This document shows, piece by piece, positions 19,867 to 32,000 of a stretch of 64,000 bases of DNA. Below the pieces are notes generated by a model. It saw only the letters and a list, made by a program, of their open reading frames with translations. It made no database searches and was not told the origin of the DNA. The stretch lies in NCBI GenBank assembly GCA_030533445.1, contig CM060070.1:48509089-48573088 (forward strand), written 5' to 3'. The first letter of the stretch is position 1; the number at the start of each line of letters is the position of its first letter. This DNA comes from Cyprinodon diabolis (Eukaryota; Chordata; Actinopteri; Cyprinodontiformes; Cyprinodontidae). The position numbers and the translations under genes were made by a program.

Positions 19867-20675
19867 TGTAGTGTATTATTTGTCATAAATGATTAGAATA
19901 AAACAAGAATCAAAAGTTTTAAATGATTAAAGAGAATTGTGTTCATGAATATATTTATGTAGGCCAAGAGGAGAAAAACAGAGCAATGAGTGTGTGTAAC
20001 TGCTGCACCTGACTGTAAGAGGAAGAAAAGCACACTCATCTGCTGGAAAGCACAGGATTAAGGCCCTTAGTGATAAGAAAAAGCACCCTCATAAAAATGA
20101 AGTATTTGACATATCAAGGTTAACCAGCCCAGCAAAATTTGGCCATACAACTTGTGATAAATAGAGTTGTTATTTTCAAGGCACAATGTGCAGTACTGAT
20201 CCCAGAAGGGGTGATGCTTTGACTGAGACACAAAGAGGAACACTAGGCCAGACTGACATGGCTTAAAGTAGGGAAAGGATAAGTTTCAACATGTTTTTGA
20301 CTAAACCGTCATAAGTTTCTGCATGGCCTGAGAGAGTGCTCTCACAAGTATGAGATGTGTCTATGAATGTTACCGTGTTTTGCAGATAAATATCAATGTG
20401 ACCTTTACCAATGACTGAAATATGTTCTGAAGGGGGTTTTTCCACCGATAAGAAATGTATAAAAGGGAGCTGGTTTCACCATTTGTCAGCTTCGGCTCAC
20501 CAGCGCTGTGTAAATATGTAGTGTTTAGCAATAAACTCACTGGACCTGGACTCAGCGGCCTCTGTCTAAATTTTTTGATCCTTGTTTGAGACTTTTTCTG
20601 CTTTTTAAGAACTTTGAATTTTTATAAAACTTAGCTTCAATTTTAAGTTGTCAAGAAGAGAATTATAGGACGACA
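19867..20675 (+). repeat. 3' LTR of the provirus
   Basis: 809 bp, base-for-base equal to the 5' LTR apart from T at 20649. It contains TATAAAA at 20458-20464 and AATAAA at 20530-20535. Confidence 0.97.
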
Positions 20676-21174
20676 GCCTGTAAGTGGCGCTGTGGTGCCA
20701 AAGCAAAAATAGGCGACGAAATGTTGGGCATGCGCACTAATATTTATACATGGTTGCCCTGCGGGTCCATTTTGGTGGTTCAGTCAGATTCAGGTGCTGA
20801 ACTATGTGGTCGATATTGCTCTGTTCTTCCTGGAGATATTCCAGAAGAAGAAGATTCTGTTGTAAGCCCGACAGCAGGGTGAGTAGCATGAGCAGCAACC
20901 ATTCAACACAGTACGGCGCCATTGTTGTTGTGATACTGTGTCGCGCATGCGTGTTTAGAGGCGACGCTATGACGCATGCGTGTAAAAAAAAATGCAGTTA
21001 GAGCTTAAAGATGGAAACGCGAAAACGGCGTTTCAAAATCTTCCCACTCTGAAGGCTGAATAAAAAAAAGATCGTTTACAGACCCCCGAAACGCCGGCTT
21101 CGTGTGGATGAGAGGCTGGTTTGGTGAAAAATTTGTGCGTTTAGGCCAGGGTTCGGCTTCGTGTGGACGGGGCC
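20676..21174. mobile_element. 632-bp element, second copy, right part
   Basis: It starts with the repeated GCCT and continues to GGGGCC at 21174. The two halves (137 + 499 - 4) total 632 bp, exactly the intact copy. One base differs from the intact copy (TGGTCGA against TGGTGGA near 20807-20815). Confidence 0.92.
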
Positions 21175-24100
21175 TGAGTCTCCTTTGGTCCTGGAACAAG
21201 GCAGAAGGTCTATAGTCTCTGAGGACTGCTAGCTGAGTCTCCTTTGGTCCTGGAATAAGGCAGGAGGTCTATAGTCACTGAGGACTGCTGGCTGAGTCTT
21301 CTTTGGTCCTGGAACAAGGCAGGAGGTCTATAGTCACTGAGGACTGCTGGCTGAGTCTCCTTTGGTCCTGGAACAAGGCAGGAGGTCTATAGTCTCTGAG
21401 GAATGCTAGCTGAGTCTCCTTTGGTCCTGGAATAAGGCAGGAGGTCTATAGTCACTGAGGACTGCTGGCTGAGTCTTCTTTGGTCCTGGAACAAGGCAGG
21501 AGGTCTATAGTCTCTGAGGACTGCTAGCTGAGTCTTCTTTGGTCCTGGAACAAGGCAGGAGGTCTATATTCTCTGAGGACTGCTGGCTGAGTCTCCTTTG
21601 GTCCTGGAACAAGGCAGGAGGTCTATAGTCACTGAGGACTGCTAGCTGAGTCTCCTTTGGTCCTGGAACAAGGCAGGAGGTCTATAGTCTCTGAGGACTG
21701 CTAGCTGAGTCTCCTTTGGTCCTGGAACAAGGCAGGAGGTCTATAGTCTCTGAGGACTGCTGGCTGAGTCTCATTTGGTCCTGGAACAAGGCAGGAGGTC
21801 TATAGTCACTGAGGACTGCTGGCTGAGTCTCCTTTGGTCCTGGAACAAGGCAGGAGGTCTATAGTCTCTGAGGACTGCTGGCTGAGTCTCCTTTGGTCCT
21901 GGAACAAGGCAGGAGGTCTATAGTCACTGAGGACTGCTGGCTGAGTCTCATTTGGTCCTGGAACAAGGCAGGAGGTCTATAGTCACTGAGGACTGCTAGC
22001 TGAGTCTCCTTTGGTCCTGGAACAAGGCAGGAGGTCTATAGTCTCTGAGGACTGCTAGCTGAGTCTCCTTTGGTCCTGGAACAAGGCAGGAGGTCTATGG
22101 TCTCTGAGGACTGCTAGCTGAGTCTCCTTTGGTCCTGGAACAAGGCAGGAGGTCTATAGTCACTGAGGACTGCTAGCTGAGTCTTCTTTGGTCCTGGAAC
22201 AAGGCAGGAGGTCTATAGTCACTGAGGACTGCTAGCTGAGTCTCCTTTGGTCCTGGAACAAGGCAGGAGGTCTATAGTCTCTGAGGACTGCTAGCTGAGT
22301 CTCCTTTGGTCCTGGAACAAGGCAGGAGGTCTATAGTCACTGAGGACTGCTAGCTGAGTCTTCTTTGGTCCTGGAACAAGGCAGGAGGTCTATAGTCATT
22401 GAGGACCGCTGGCTGAGTCTTCTTTGGTCCTGGAACAAGGCAGGAGGTCTATAGTCACTGAGGACTGCTAGCTGAGTCTCCTTTGGTCCTGGAACAAGGC
22501 AGGAGGTCTATAGTCTCTGAGGACTGCTGGCTGAGTCTCCTTTGGTCCTGGAACAAGGCAGGAGGTCTATAGTCACTGAGGACTGCTGGCTGAGTCTCCT
22601 TTGGTCCTGGAACAAGGCAGGAGGTCTATAGTCACTGAGGACTGCTAGCTGAGTCTCCTTTGGTCCTGGAACAAGGCAGGAGGTCTATGGTCACTGAGGA
22701 CTGCTAGCTGAGTCTCCTTTGGTCCTGGAACAAGGCAGGAGGTCTATAGTCACTGAGGACTGCTAGCTGAGTCTCCTTTGGTCCTGGAACAAGGCAGGAG
22801 GTCTATAGTCACTGAGGACCGCTGGCTGAGTCTTCTTTGGTCCTGGAACAAGGCAGGAGGTCAATAGTCACTGAGGACTGCTAGCTGAGTCTCCTTTGGT
22901 CCTGGAACAAGGCAGGAGGTCTATAGTCTCTGAGGACTGCTGGCTGAGTCTCCTTTGGTCCTGGAACAAGGCAGGAGGTCTATAGTCACTGAGGACTGCT
23001 GGCTGAGTCTTCTTTGGTCCTGGAACAAGGCAGGAGGTCTATAGTCACTGAGGACTGCTGGCTGAGTCTCCTTTGGTCCTGGAACAAGGCAGGAGGTATA
23101 TAGTCACTGAGGACTGCTGGCTGAGTCTCCTTTGGTCCTGGAACAAGGCAGGAGGTCTATAGTCACTGAGGACTGCTAGCTGAGTCTCCTTTGGTCCTGG
23201 AACAAGGCAGGAGGTCTATAGTCTCTGAGGACTGCTGGCTGAGTCTCCTTTGGTCCTGGAACAAGGCAGGAGGTCTATAGTCACTGAGGACTGCTGGCTG
23301 AGTCTTCTTTGGTCCTGGAACAAGGCAGGAGGTCTATGGTCTCTGAGGACTGCTGGCTGAGTCTCCTTTGGTCCTGGAACAAGGCAGGAGGTCTATAGTC
23401 ACTGAGGACTGCTGGCTGAGTCTTCTTTGGTCCTGGAACAAGGCAGGAGGTCTATAGTCACTGAGGACTGCTGGCTGAGTCTCCTTTGATCCTGGAACAA
23501 GGCAGGAGGTCTATAGTCACTGAGGACTGCTGGCTGAGTCTCCTTTGGTCCTGGAACAAGGCAGGAGGCCTATAGTCACTGAGGACTGCTGGCTGAGTCT
23601 CCTTTGGTCCTTGAACAAGGCAGGAGGTCTATAGTCACTGAGGACTGCTGGCTGAGTCTCCTTTGGTCCTGGAACAAGGCAGGAGGTCTATAGTCTCTGA
23701 GGACTGCTGGCTGAGTCTCCTTTGGTCCTGGAACAAGGCAGGAGGTCTATAGTCACTGAGGACTGCTAGCTGAGTCTCCTTTGGTCCTGGAACAAGGCAG
23801 GAGGTCTATAGTCACTGAGGACTGCTGGCTGAGTCTTCTTTGGTCCTGGAACAAGGCAGGAGGTCTATGGTCTCTGAGGACTGCTAGCTGAGTCTCCTTT
23901 GGTCCTGGAACAAGGCAGGAGGTCTATAGTCACTGAGGACTGCTAGCTGAGTCTTCTTTGGTCCTGGAACAAGGCAGGAGGTCTATAGTCACTGAGGACC
24001 GCTGGCTGAGTCTTCTTTGGTCCTGGAACAAGGCAGGAGGTCAATAGTCACTGAGGACTGCTAGCTGAGTCTCCTTTGGTCCTGGAACAAGGCAGGAGGT

Positions 24101-24838
24101 CTATAGTCTCTGAGGACTGCTGGCTGAGTCTCCTTTGGTCCTGGAACAAGGCAGGAGGTCTATAGTCACTGAGGACTGCTGGCTGAGTCTTCTTTGGTCC
24201 TGGAACAAGGCAGGAAGTCTATAGTCACTGAGGACTGCTGGCTGAGTCTCCTTTGGTCCTGGAACAAGGCAGGAGGTATATAGTCACTGAGGACTGCTGG
24301 CTTAGTCTCCTTTGGTCCTGGAACAAGGCAGGAGGTCTATAGTCACTGAGGACTGCTAGCTGAGTCTCCTTTGGTCCTGGAACAAGGCAGGAGGTCTATA
24401 GTCTCTGAGGGCTGCTGGCTGAGTCTCCTTTGGTCCTGGAACAAGGCAGGAGGTATATAGTCACTGAGGACTGCTGGCTGAGTCTCCTTTGGTCCTGGAA
24501 CAAGGCAGGAGGTCTATAGTCACTGAGGACTGCTAGCTGAGTCTCCTTTGGTCCTGGAACAAGGCAGGAGGTCTATAGTCTCTGAGGACTGCTGGCTGAG
24601 TCTCCTTTGGTCCTGGAACAAGGCAGGAGGTCTATAGTCACTGAGGACTGCTGGCTGAGTCTTCTTTGGTCCTGGAACAAGGCAGGAGGTCTATGGTCTC
24701 TGAGGACTGCTGGCTGAGTCTCCTTTGGTCCTGGAACAAGGCAGGAGGTCTATAGTCACTGAGGACTGCTGGCTGAGTCTTCTTTGGTCCTGGAACAAGG
24801 CAGGAGGTCTTTAGTCACTGAGGACTGCTGGCTGAGTC
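21175..24838. repeat. 59-bp satellite, third block
   Basis: About 62 further copies of the 59-bp unit. A marker variant pair (GACCGCTGG followed by GGTCAATAG) recurs at 22861 and 24041, exactly 1,180 bp or 20 units apart, showing higher-order duplication. The array ends at GAGTCTCTCAAAGATTGG. Confidence 0.96.
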
Positions 24839-25429
24839 TCTCAAAGATTGGCTCTGCCCTCCAGACCTCCATCTATCTGATCATCCTTCTGCTGGAAGTC
24901 TGAAATCTTCTTCATCTCTGAGGATGTTCTGCTTGTTTTCCAGCCTCTTCCTCGTTGCCTCCTTGCTGTCTCTGATCTTCAGTTGCTTCTCTATTCTCCT
25001 CATTAATTCCCCGTCTTCCTTCTTAAAGGCTGTTTTGCTTCTTCAGCTTCCTGGGACCATCTCCTTACAGTAATGCAGATTGTTTATAAAGTGGATTAGA
25101 ATCTGAGCAGGGAAAAACAAGACAGAGATCTGAAAGAGGAGGTCTAACTTTAGAGATAAATCATTTGCAGCTAAAGGCTAAAGTTGGGTTTTCTGTGGTC
25201 TAAACAACGGCCGACAAACTGTTGCAATTTCAGCTGAGTAGCAGAAAGTGAGATGTGATTAAAGTCGCAACTTACTGCCACAAACACGTTTGGTTGTTGT
25301 GTCTGTTGCTTAGCAACAACAAAAACTGATGACATCACATGCAGAAGCTGGAAGGTAAAAACAGGTAAAACAGTTGCCATAACAGGTAAAACAGTTGCCA
25401 TAACAACCTTGGTAACCTCTGGGTAACTC
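24839..25429. other. No gene recognised
   Basis: Between the satellite and a LINE fragment. On the minus strand about 25040-24880 there is a short open stretch with a charged helical look (KEDGELMRRIEKQLKIRDS) that may be a decayed LINE linker or chance. Three copies of an AACAGGTAAAACAGTTGCCAT-like repeat lie near 25360-25405. Nothing else is supported. Confidence 0.4.
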
Positions 25430-26330
25430 TCTGCAAATCTCACAATTCTAAACTTCCACCATGTTCTACAGAATGAAATGCTTTATAATAATCTAAGAAA
25501 ATAATAAAACCATCATCATTAATTAATTCTCTATATTTAATTAAATCGCCTAATATTGTTGTGGATCAATCTTCCAGATTGTTTATCTGCACAATATTTG
25601 AGATTCCAGTTTATAGGCGCATGGTGAACATGTAGATTAGCAGATTATAATCTGAGTTTCTGATTGTGAAAGTCAGATATAGTTATTAAACATTTCTGTG
25701 AAAACTTGGAAGAACTACCTAAAAATGTTTATGCGGTTACCCATAATCCACCTGGAGCAGGAGCTTTGCTCGACAATGATCAGTTTTATCAACTTCTTCT
25801 AACGTTGTGTTAAGATCACAGGTTTGTTGATAACCATCTTTCATTTTAGGAATATCATTTTCAATCTGGCTAAAAAAGGAAGATATTTTGTCCAGAAAAC
25901 GTGGAAGTCTAGAAGTTGTTATAAAAGGAATAATTATCTGCTGCTGATTAATTATAAAGGATTTTGTTGTTTTCCTGTTGAATAAAGATGTGATCTATCT
26001 TAGATTGGAGGGTTAATATTATAAATGTTTTTACTTCCGGGGGATTAGGATTATTGTTGAACATTTTTAGTTGATTTATAAATATCAGGTTCTTTTTTAA
26101 TTTGTTTACTGAATAAAAGAGAAAACTGTCTGATCTTGTCTTTTAGAAAATCCCATTTCTGGATTTGGTTGTTTAATCGTTCAGAGTCCTTATAATATCT
26201 AAAAATTATTCTTTAATATTTTAGCACCAGGTGTCATTTTTAGAAGATTGGAGATAAATTTACCTGAATCTGGACTCCATGGTTTGGCCTTCAGGAGTAA
26301 AGAAAGGAGATTATATATATATATAAGTTC
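25430..26330 (-). pseudogene. Decayed LINE reverse-transcriptase fragment
   Basis: On the minus strand around 25560-25450 a translation reads LINDGFIIFLDYYKAFHSVE, matching the first catalytic-aspartate block of L1/Tx1-type LINE reverse transcriptases. Upstream (higher coordinates) the sequence is AT-rich with many stops, as expected of an old copy. The fragment breaks off after the GGSLEL segment. Confidence 0.55.
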
Positions 26331-26399
26331 AACAGAAATGTCAGGCGGGTTTCCATTTTTATTTTATGAGCTGAGTTTGCTGCGTCTGACGCCAAGGTA

Positions 26400-26960
26400 G
26401 TTCTTTTTCCTTTTTTTAAATGAATTTTATTTATACAAAGTTTAAAGAAGGAACTCTGAGCAACAGTCTCTGCAGAGGGCAGAGCAGCGGCAGATTTCGA
26501 ACTGGAAATATAAGGTAGGATTGATAAGGAACAAAAAAAAGAAGAAACAAATGATAATAATTAAACAATAATAAAAATAACAAGAGGATTGATGAACATC
26601 GCTGATTAATCCCATCAGCTGATCAGTCATGATTCTATACATTTAAGACTTTTCAAATATAACGAATTCAGATTAAAGAAAACGTTAAAGACTGAGGATG
26701 ATCTCAACTCTCATCGTTTATGAACAAAAAGTTATGCTTAAACACAGAATTAGGTTAAAGTTTTATTGTTTTTATTTAATAGTATCCCAAAAGTTTCCAT
26801 ATCTCTATAGAGATTTTTTCAAATCTGTTGATTTGATCCATCTCTGTAAGCAATTCCAAAATGATTTGGCTTATTTATCTATAGAAGTCTATGTTTTCTA
26901 CATCACTTTCACACAATGAGCATTTATGGTCATTAAGACCAATTCCCAGCAGTTCTTCTG
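26400..26960 (-). pseudogene. Decayed LINE C-terminal fragment
   Basis: The minus-strand translation near 26945-26900 contains NDHKCSLC, reminiscent of the terminal Cys/His motif of L1-type ORF2, followed by poorly conserved text with stops. Because this C-terminal piece lies upstream (in minus-strand sense) of the RT fragment at 25430-26330, the two come from separate insertions. Weak evidence. Confidence 0.35.
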
Positions 26961-27014
26961 ACTGTATTTAACATTTTTAAAGTGTATTTATTTAGCTTTT
27001 GGGGAGTTTTATTT

Positions 27015-27135
27015 ACTGCGATGGCCTGGCGACCTGTCCAGGCTGGACCCCGCCTCCCGCCCACTGACTGCTGGGGATGGACACCAGCAGCCCTCACCCC
27101 CCCACTCGGGAGAAGCGTGTCAGAAGATGGATGGA
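27015..27135 (+). repeat. Teleost interspersed repeat tail
   Basis: TGGCGACCTGTCCAGGCTGG, then ACCCCGCCTCCCGCCCA, GGACACCAGCAGCCC and a terminal AGAAGATGGATGGA make up a motif string very common in fish genomes (SINE/LINE 3' region). The exact family is not named. Confidence 0.65.
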
Positions 27136-27379
27136 GTTTTATTTAAAGAATTCTTAACATTTGAACTAATTTATTTTTTTAATCAAATTTGTAAAGAATG
27201 TTATTTTGATTTATTTTCCAGGGAATTAAGTTTAATTTAGTTTGCTGATTGGATTATTAATGTTCCATTAAACGATCATCATAGATAATATGTTATTAGA
27301 TCTTTAATCTGAGTGACAAATGGTTTTGGTAACAGGTGGTCTCCACATGTTATTCAAAGCCAGAAATCTCCCATCATGC

Positions 27380-27597
27380 CTTGCGGCACCGGAAACGTCC
27401 CCTGCTTTTGGCGCGGTGTCGGCCATCTTGGAAAGCCATCGCTGTGAGGAAGAGGCTCCGCTTCCCGCTCCTGCTGTTCATTGATTGCTTTCTTTCGCTC
27501 TTTTAGAGGAACCGCCGCAGCGACCCAGCTCCGACCAACCGGAAACTCTCCTCTAGCTTCACTACTTCCGGCTTCAACTAACCGAGGATCGAGCAGC
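27380..27597 (+). promoter_or_regulatory. lmnb2 promoter and 5' UTR region
   Basis: G+C-rich and CpG-containing sequence directly upstream of the lmnb2 ATG, with a GGCCATCTTGG motif (about 27420) resembling a YY1 site as often seen at housekeeping promoters. No TATA box is evident. The transcription start cannot be fixed. Confidence 0.5.
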
Positions 27598-29051
27598 ATG
27601 GCGACAGTCCGCGGTACTCCGAGCAGAGAAGCGGGGCGGCCAGCGGCCTCCACGCCTCTGTCCCCCACCAGGATATCCCGCCTCCAGGAGAAGCAGGACC
27701 TGCAGCACCTCAATGACCGCCTGGCGGTCTACATAGACCGGGTCCGCTCCCTGGAGGTGGAGAACGACCGGCTGATGGTGAAGGTGTCCGAGAAGGAGGA
27801 GGTCACTACCAGAGAGGTGGGTGGAGGCGCCTCTGCTGGGCCCAGAGAGGCGCGATTTACCGCGGCTCTGCTGCCTGGCTCCGCCCCGGTGTCTGAGGGA
27901 GGGAGGGAGGGAGGGGTGAGGGAGGGGTGGAGGACCGGACCAGGACCTGGACCCATGTAGGTTCTGATCTAACCGAGTCCGGACGGGTTTAGACTGGAGA
28001 AGAAAACAGCAGCTCCACTTTACTGAGGAGTCTGTTGAACTGAGCCCAGCGGGCCACCGTAGCTTTGATTTATATCAGCAGCTCTGCCTCTGATTGGCTG
28101 ATTAAACTTTCATGTTTTGGTTCCTAAATGCAGGAAAACGACCTCAGTTTGATAAACAAACAGAAAGATGCAGGAGGACAGTCTGTGTTTGGGGGGGTCT
28201 ACAGGTTAGAGCCGGGAATCCTGACCCCCCTCCCTCCCACAGACTGCCACTCTGGGTCCCTCAGCCCCACTCTGCTCCTACCGTGGCAGCCCTCTGCTCG
28301 CTGAGGGGAGGGGTTAAACCCTCAGATCTCAGTTCCATTTATGTTTTATTACGAGCAGAATCAACCCGCCCGCCGTTCATCATCACTGTTTTGACGGCCT
28401 TTCTGTTCTGGTTCAGGGCAGGGGTCGGGTTCTGAGTTCTGACCCGGTTTGCCTGGATCCTGCTGGTCCACTCATGGTGAACAGAACCTGTTGGAAGACT
28501 TGGGACCAGTAGGTTGTTCTGGGGATTATCTGGGCAGAACCAGCCCCCTGCACTGGGTCCGTTTGGGCTTTAGGAACCAGAACCCCAGCAGACCAAAGTT
28601 GAAATCAGGCGGTCCTGGTTCTGATGCCACTGGTTCCGTCTGATTCGTCCTGTTCAGCCGCTCTGGGAACCAGTAGAGCCCAGTTTAACCTGATGGTGTG
28701 TTCTCCAGGACCAGCGCTGATCCAACCATTGGACCGGCAGCAGGGTCCTAGTGCCTCCCCGTTTCCTGCCTCACCGTGTCTCCCGCTGTCTCCAGGTGAC
28801 GGGTCTGAAGGCTCTGTACGAGGCAGAGCTGGCCGACGCTCGCCGCGTCCTGGACGACACCGCCAAGGACCGGGCCCGGCTTCAGATCGACCTGGGGAAG
28901 GTCCAGGCGGACCTGGATGAAGCCACGCGCACGTAAGTGATTGGATCCAAGATGGTGGACACCAAGGCTGCTGATTCCCTGCCATGGGGCTGTTTGATGA
29001 TGAGTAGGAGGGTGATGATTAAGATGATGAAGATTAGAGTGAGATTAGGCT

Positions 29052-29085
<34 letters not shown>

Positions 29086-32000
29086 AAGAGCAGTGCTCTG
29101 AGAAGGTCTAAAGTTCCTGGTTCCATCCCCACAGCCTCCACTCTGGGTCCCTGAGCAAGACCCTTCCATAGATCTATGTCTGAGCAGATCTTCACTTTGC
29201 TTTAAATGTTTGGAGAATAAAAAAGGTTCCGGTTCCGGTCCAATGCTCGGCTCTGTGATGAAGCCCGGACGGTTGATCCATGTTTCTGTTGCAGAGCCAA
29301 GAAGAAGGATGGAGACCTGGCCGCCGCCATGACCCGGGCCAACGCGCTGGAGGCCAAGTTCAATAAGAGCGAGGCGGCGCTGGCCACGGCGCTGAGCCAG
29401 AATGCCGCCCTCACCTCAGAACTTACCGATGTGAAGAACCAGCTGGCCAAGGTAGGTTCTACTGGAGACCACAGCAACCAGTTAGAGGCAGCTCTGAACA
29501 AACTGGTTTTTAACTTTATCTTCTAAAGTTCTCTGAGCTACAGGGAACCAGTTAGCTGGTTCAATAGATCCCAGTTAGCTGGTTCAGTGGATCCCAGTTA
29601 GCTGGTTCAATAGATCCCAGTTAGCTGGTTCAATGGATCCCAGTTAGCTGGTTCAATAGATCCCAGTTAGCTGGTTCAGTAGATCCCAGTTAGCTGGTTC
29701 AATAGATCCCAGTTAGCTGGTTCAATAGATCCCAGTTAGCTGGTTCAGTGGATCCCAGTTAGCTGGTTCAGTGGATCCCAGTTAGCTGGTTCAGTGGATC
29801 CCAGTTAGCTGGTTCAGTGGATCCCAGTTAGCTGGTTCAGTGGATCCCAGTTGGCTGGTTCAATAGATCCCAGTTGGCTGGTTCAATAGATCCCAGTTGG
29901 CTGGTTCAATAGATCCCAGTTAGCTGGTTCAATAGATCCCAGTTGGCTGGTTTTAATAGATCCCAGTTAGCTGGTTCAATAGATCCCAGTTAGCTGGTTC
30001 AATAGATCCCAGTTAGCTGGTTCAATAGATCCCAGTTAGCTGGTTCAATAGATCCCAGTTAGCTGATTCAGTGGATCCCAGTTAGCTGGTTCAATAGATC
30101 CCAGTTAGCTGGTTCAATAGATCCCAGTTGGCTGGTTCAATAGATCCCAGTTGGCTGGTTCAATAGATCCCAGTTGGCTGGTTCAATAGATCCCAGTTAG
30201 CTGGTTCAATAGATCCCAGTTGGCTGGTTCAATAGATCCCAGTTGGCTGGTTCAATAGATCCCAGTTGGCTGGTTCAATAGATCCCAGTTAGCTGGTTCA
30301 ATAGATCCCAGTTGGCTGGTTCAATAGATCCCAGTTAGCTGGTTCAATAGATCCCAGTTAGCTGGTTCAATAGATCCCAGTTAGCTGGTTCAATAGATCC
30401 CAGTTAGCTGGTTCAATAGATCCCAGTTAGCTGGTTCAGTCTGACTGGGGGTCTCTGCTGTATCAGGACTGTTTTCTTGGGTTGTCATGACAACCTTGGT
30501 CTCTGCCCACCTGACCCTGAGAGGATGATGTTTCTGAAATGTTTCCCTCCATGTCTCCATGGTGGGTTAGACTGGTTTCTGCTCAGAAACCAGGTGGTCT
30601 GCGCGTGTTGCAGTGCATGCTGATATGCCCCGCCCCCTTCCACAGACCTGCTGCCCCTCCCAGCGTCCTCGCTCACCTCGCTCTTCTAGCTGGTCCGTCT
30701 TTATCAGTCGTTTTCCACCATGGCGCTCATTCAAATGCAGGCAGTGTAGAGCGGATGTAGGTCTGACCAATCAGAGGCCTCCTCTCTGCGCTCACCTACC
30801 ATTTTGGAGAGATGCAGCATAGCGTCTGCAGAAGGGGGCGGGGCATATCTGCGTTGACTGCAACACATGCAGACCACCTGGTGTGAGTATAAACCTTCAG
30901 AGGTCCCGTTTGTTCCAGCGTTGGTCTTAATGACCTGTTCTTTATATTGATCATATTCTTTTTAACCTTCCCTCCTTCTGTCTGTTTCTTTTATTTTCAT
31001 GAAAAATACAAAAAATGTCATTATTGAATTAAAGTAGCGATATTCTGACTTCATCCTTAAAAATGACTTTAGTCTCCTAAAGGCGACTTTTCTTCCTCTA
31101 TAGAAGCAGTGGACTCTATAGTAATGTGAGCTGCAGGTTGTTTCTATCACAGTCGGCCATGTTCTCAGCTAAATGGCGTCCTGTGTCCAGGCCGAGGACG
31201 GCCACGCCGTGGCCAAGCGGCAGCTGGAGGCGGAGACCCTGATGCGCGTGGACCTGGAGAACCGCTGTCAGTCCCTGAGCGAGGAGCTGGAGTTCAGGAA
31301 GAACATGTTTGAGGAGGTGAGTGATGGCGGGACGCCGCCTGCAGCTGAGGTCATCTCTGCTCACTGGATGGCTGATAGCTGCTGGGAGTACGGGGTTAAA
31401 GTGAAGCCACCGGCCGCCATATTGGTACTCCCTACTTAGACCGCTCGCAATGTAAACAATGGATGCTCTGCAGCATCAAACAACCAGGATGTTCTCATTT
31501 TCAGGGACTGAAGACTTAAAATAAAGATAAATTAATCACTTTGACTCAGACTGGCTGTTTGAGAGCATCAGCAGATTAACTTTAACTTAGAATAAATAAA
31601 CAGACCAATCACACTGCAGAGTCATTATGACGTCTATGACTCATCTAATATAAATAAATCACAATAACATTAATGGAGCAGAATGATATAAATTGATGAT
31701 GTTCATAATCTATATGGATTGATGGTGATTACATTTTACACATCATCATTTAATAAACATTTACTGCGTTAACATTTCCCAGTGAATGACTTTCTATTTC
31801 CTCTACTTTCTATTTTCTATTTCCCAATGTCAGTGTCTAACTCAGTCAATGTCCTCCAGTCAGTCTGAGATAGCCAGAGGGATGTTAGTCTGCAGACTAA
31901 ACTATAGGATCCATCGGCTATAGATGGATTTATTGGTTAGTTCATCCACTGACTGGGAAATTACCAGTGGAACGTGTTCCTGCAGACAGAACACTGCTGG

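Larger units (their letters stand above)
8637..20675 (+). mobile_element. Complete-length endogenous retrovirus (class I, gamma/epsilon-like), defective
   Basis: A 12,039-bp provirus with two 809-bp LTRs beginning TG and ending CA, flanked by a 4-bp GCCT duplication (8633-8636, 20676-20679). The empty site is visible in the intact element at 6862-7493, so the boundaries are exact. The order is LTR, long leader, gag, UAG, pro, RT-RNase H, integrase, env remnant, extra ORF, polypurine tract, LTR. A single CCHC zinc knuckle and an in-frame UAG between gag and pro resemble gammaretroviruses; large size and a 3' extra ORF recall epsilonretroviruses. Lesions are a frame break near 13,900-13,982, amber at 15964, a frame break near 17,181-17,241, and an env deletion. 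The LTRs differ at one site only (C9419/T20649), so insertion was recent. Confidence 0.97.

Noticed and set aside
24880..25040. Minus-strand charged helical stretch next to a splice-acceptor-like CCCAG
   Set aside because: Short, no partner exon and no recognised family; more likely an old LINE piece or chance.
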